Part shown: piece after piece, positions 5,189-5,416 of the stretch
Position numbering within the stretch: the stretch's first letter is position 1
Layout of the letters: each line of letters starts with the position of its first letter
From: Syntrophomonadaceae bacterium
GTDB taxonomy: Bacteria; Bacillota_B; Syntrophomonadia; Syntrophomonadales; Syntrophomonadaceae
Assembly (NCBI GenBank): GCA_030627145.1
Contig: DAOUSQ010000082.1
Span: 1-5,416 of the forward strand
DNA: 5,416 bases
Direction of reading: 5' to 3'
Position numbers and translations under genes: made by a program
The notes under the pieces: model-generated
The model's input: only the letters and a program-made list of their open reading frames with translations
What the model was told of the DNA's origin: nothing
The model's database searches: none

Positions 5189-5416
5189 TTAGTCAATGTT
5201 TAATCCAGCATTGTCCCGGGTCTGTGACTTGACAACACCTGAAAATATTGCGTATGCAACTTTTGCCTGGTACTGGGGATCGCTTAGTAACTTTGCTTCC
5301 TTTGGATTAGATATGAATCCTACCTCAACTATTACAGCAGGCATTTCAGTCCGATCGATAATATAGTATTTCCCGGGTTTTGCCTTACGATTAGTATTCT
5401 CTAATATGGTGGTTAA
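5189..5416 (-). CDS. N-acetylmuramoyl-L-alanine amidase, C-terminal part (Amidase_3 family)
   Basis: The gene runs off the right edge; its last 75 residues are visible, ending with TAA at 5191-5189. These enzymes are zinc hydrolases that cut the bond between muramic acid and the peptide stem of peptidoglycan outside the cytoplasmic membrane. The visible part reads ILENTNRKAKPGKYYIIDR, then MPAVIVEVGFISNPKEA, in which the Glu of VEVGF is the conserved catalytic residue of the family, then the closing helix YQAKVAYAIFSGVV. The TNR segment and overall layout recall sporulation CwlD-like amidases, but the signal peptide and zinc ligands lie outside the window, so the subtype is open. A short tail of about 15 residues follows the domain. 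It is the upstream neighbour of the MEMO–AMMECR1 gene, 16 nt away, suggesting co-transcription. Confidence 0.92.
   Translation of the reverse strand, partial: LTTILENTNRKAKPGKYYIIDRTEMPAVIVEVGFISNPKEAKLLSDPQYQAKVAYAIFSGVVKSQTRDNAGLNID

Overview
The window is about 40% G+C. It carries four complete protein genes and one cut gene, all reading leftward (minus strand). Within the minus-strand direction the order is: end of a cell-wall amidase, a fused MEMO/LigB–AMMECR1 protein, then argC, argJ and argB. The gene content points to a bacterium, most likely an anaerobic member of the Bacillota (Clostridia). The clues are the Amidase_3-type peptidoglycan amidase, strong AGGAGG-type ribosome sites, a TTG start, the argCJB order, and a protein of the AmmeMemoRadiSam type that is common in anaerobes. 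The taxonomic call is inference; no marker gene is present.

Right part (3781-5416). The last 75 residues of an N-acetylmuramoyl-L-alanine amidase are followed after 16 nt by a 463-residue protein. That protein has an N-terminal class III extradiol-dioxygenase-like (MEMO/LigB) domain and a C-terminal AMMECR1 domain. The two genes look co-transcribed.

Middle (3465-3780). This 316-base gap holds a hairpin terminator, a small second hairpin, and a very clear argC control region. That region has a sigma-A promoter (TTGCAA, 17 nt, TATAAT) overlaid by a near-perfect 50-bp palindrome. The palindrome resolves into three ArgR (ARG-box-like) sites whose centres are exactly 20 bp apart.

Left part (1-3464). 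argC, argJ and argB encode N-acetyl-glutamyl-phosphate reductase, ornithine acetyltransferase and N-acetylglutamate kinase. Together these cover steps 2, 3 and 5 of arginine synthesis by the acetyl-recycling route. The kinase has the N-terminal helix of arginine-inhibited enzymes, so control probably acts both at the promoter (ArgR) and on the enzyme. argD does not follow argB here; the last 105 bases show no minus-strand start and may instead hold the 3' end of a converging gene. The 219-base argC–argJ gap carries two clusters of degenerate 7-bp repeats.

Three starts were moved inward from the longest reading frame (argB, argJ and the MEMO–AMMECR1 gene) because the ribosome site lies inside the longer frame. 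No CRISPR, tRNA, rRNA, insertion sequence or phage signal was seen.
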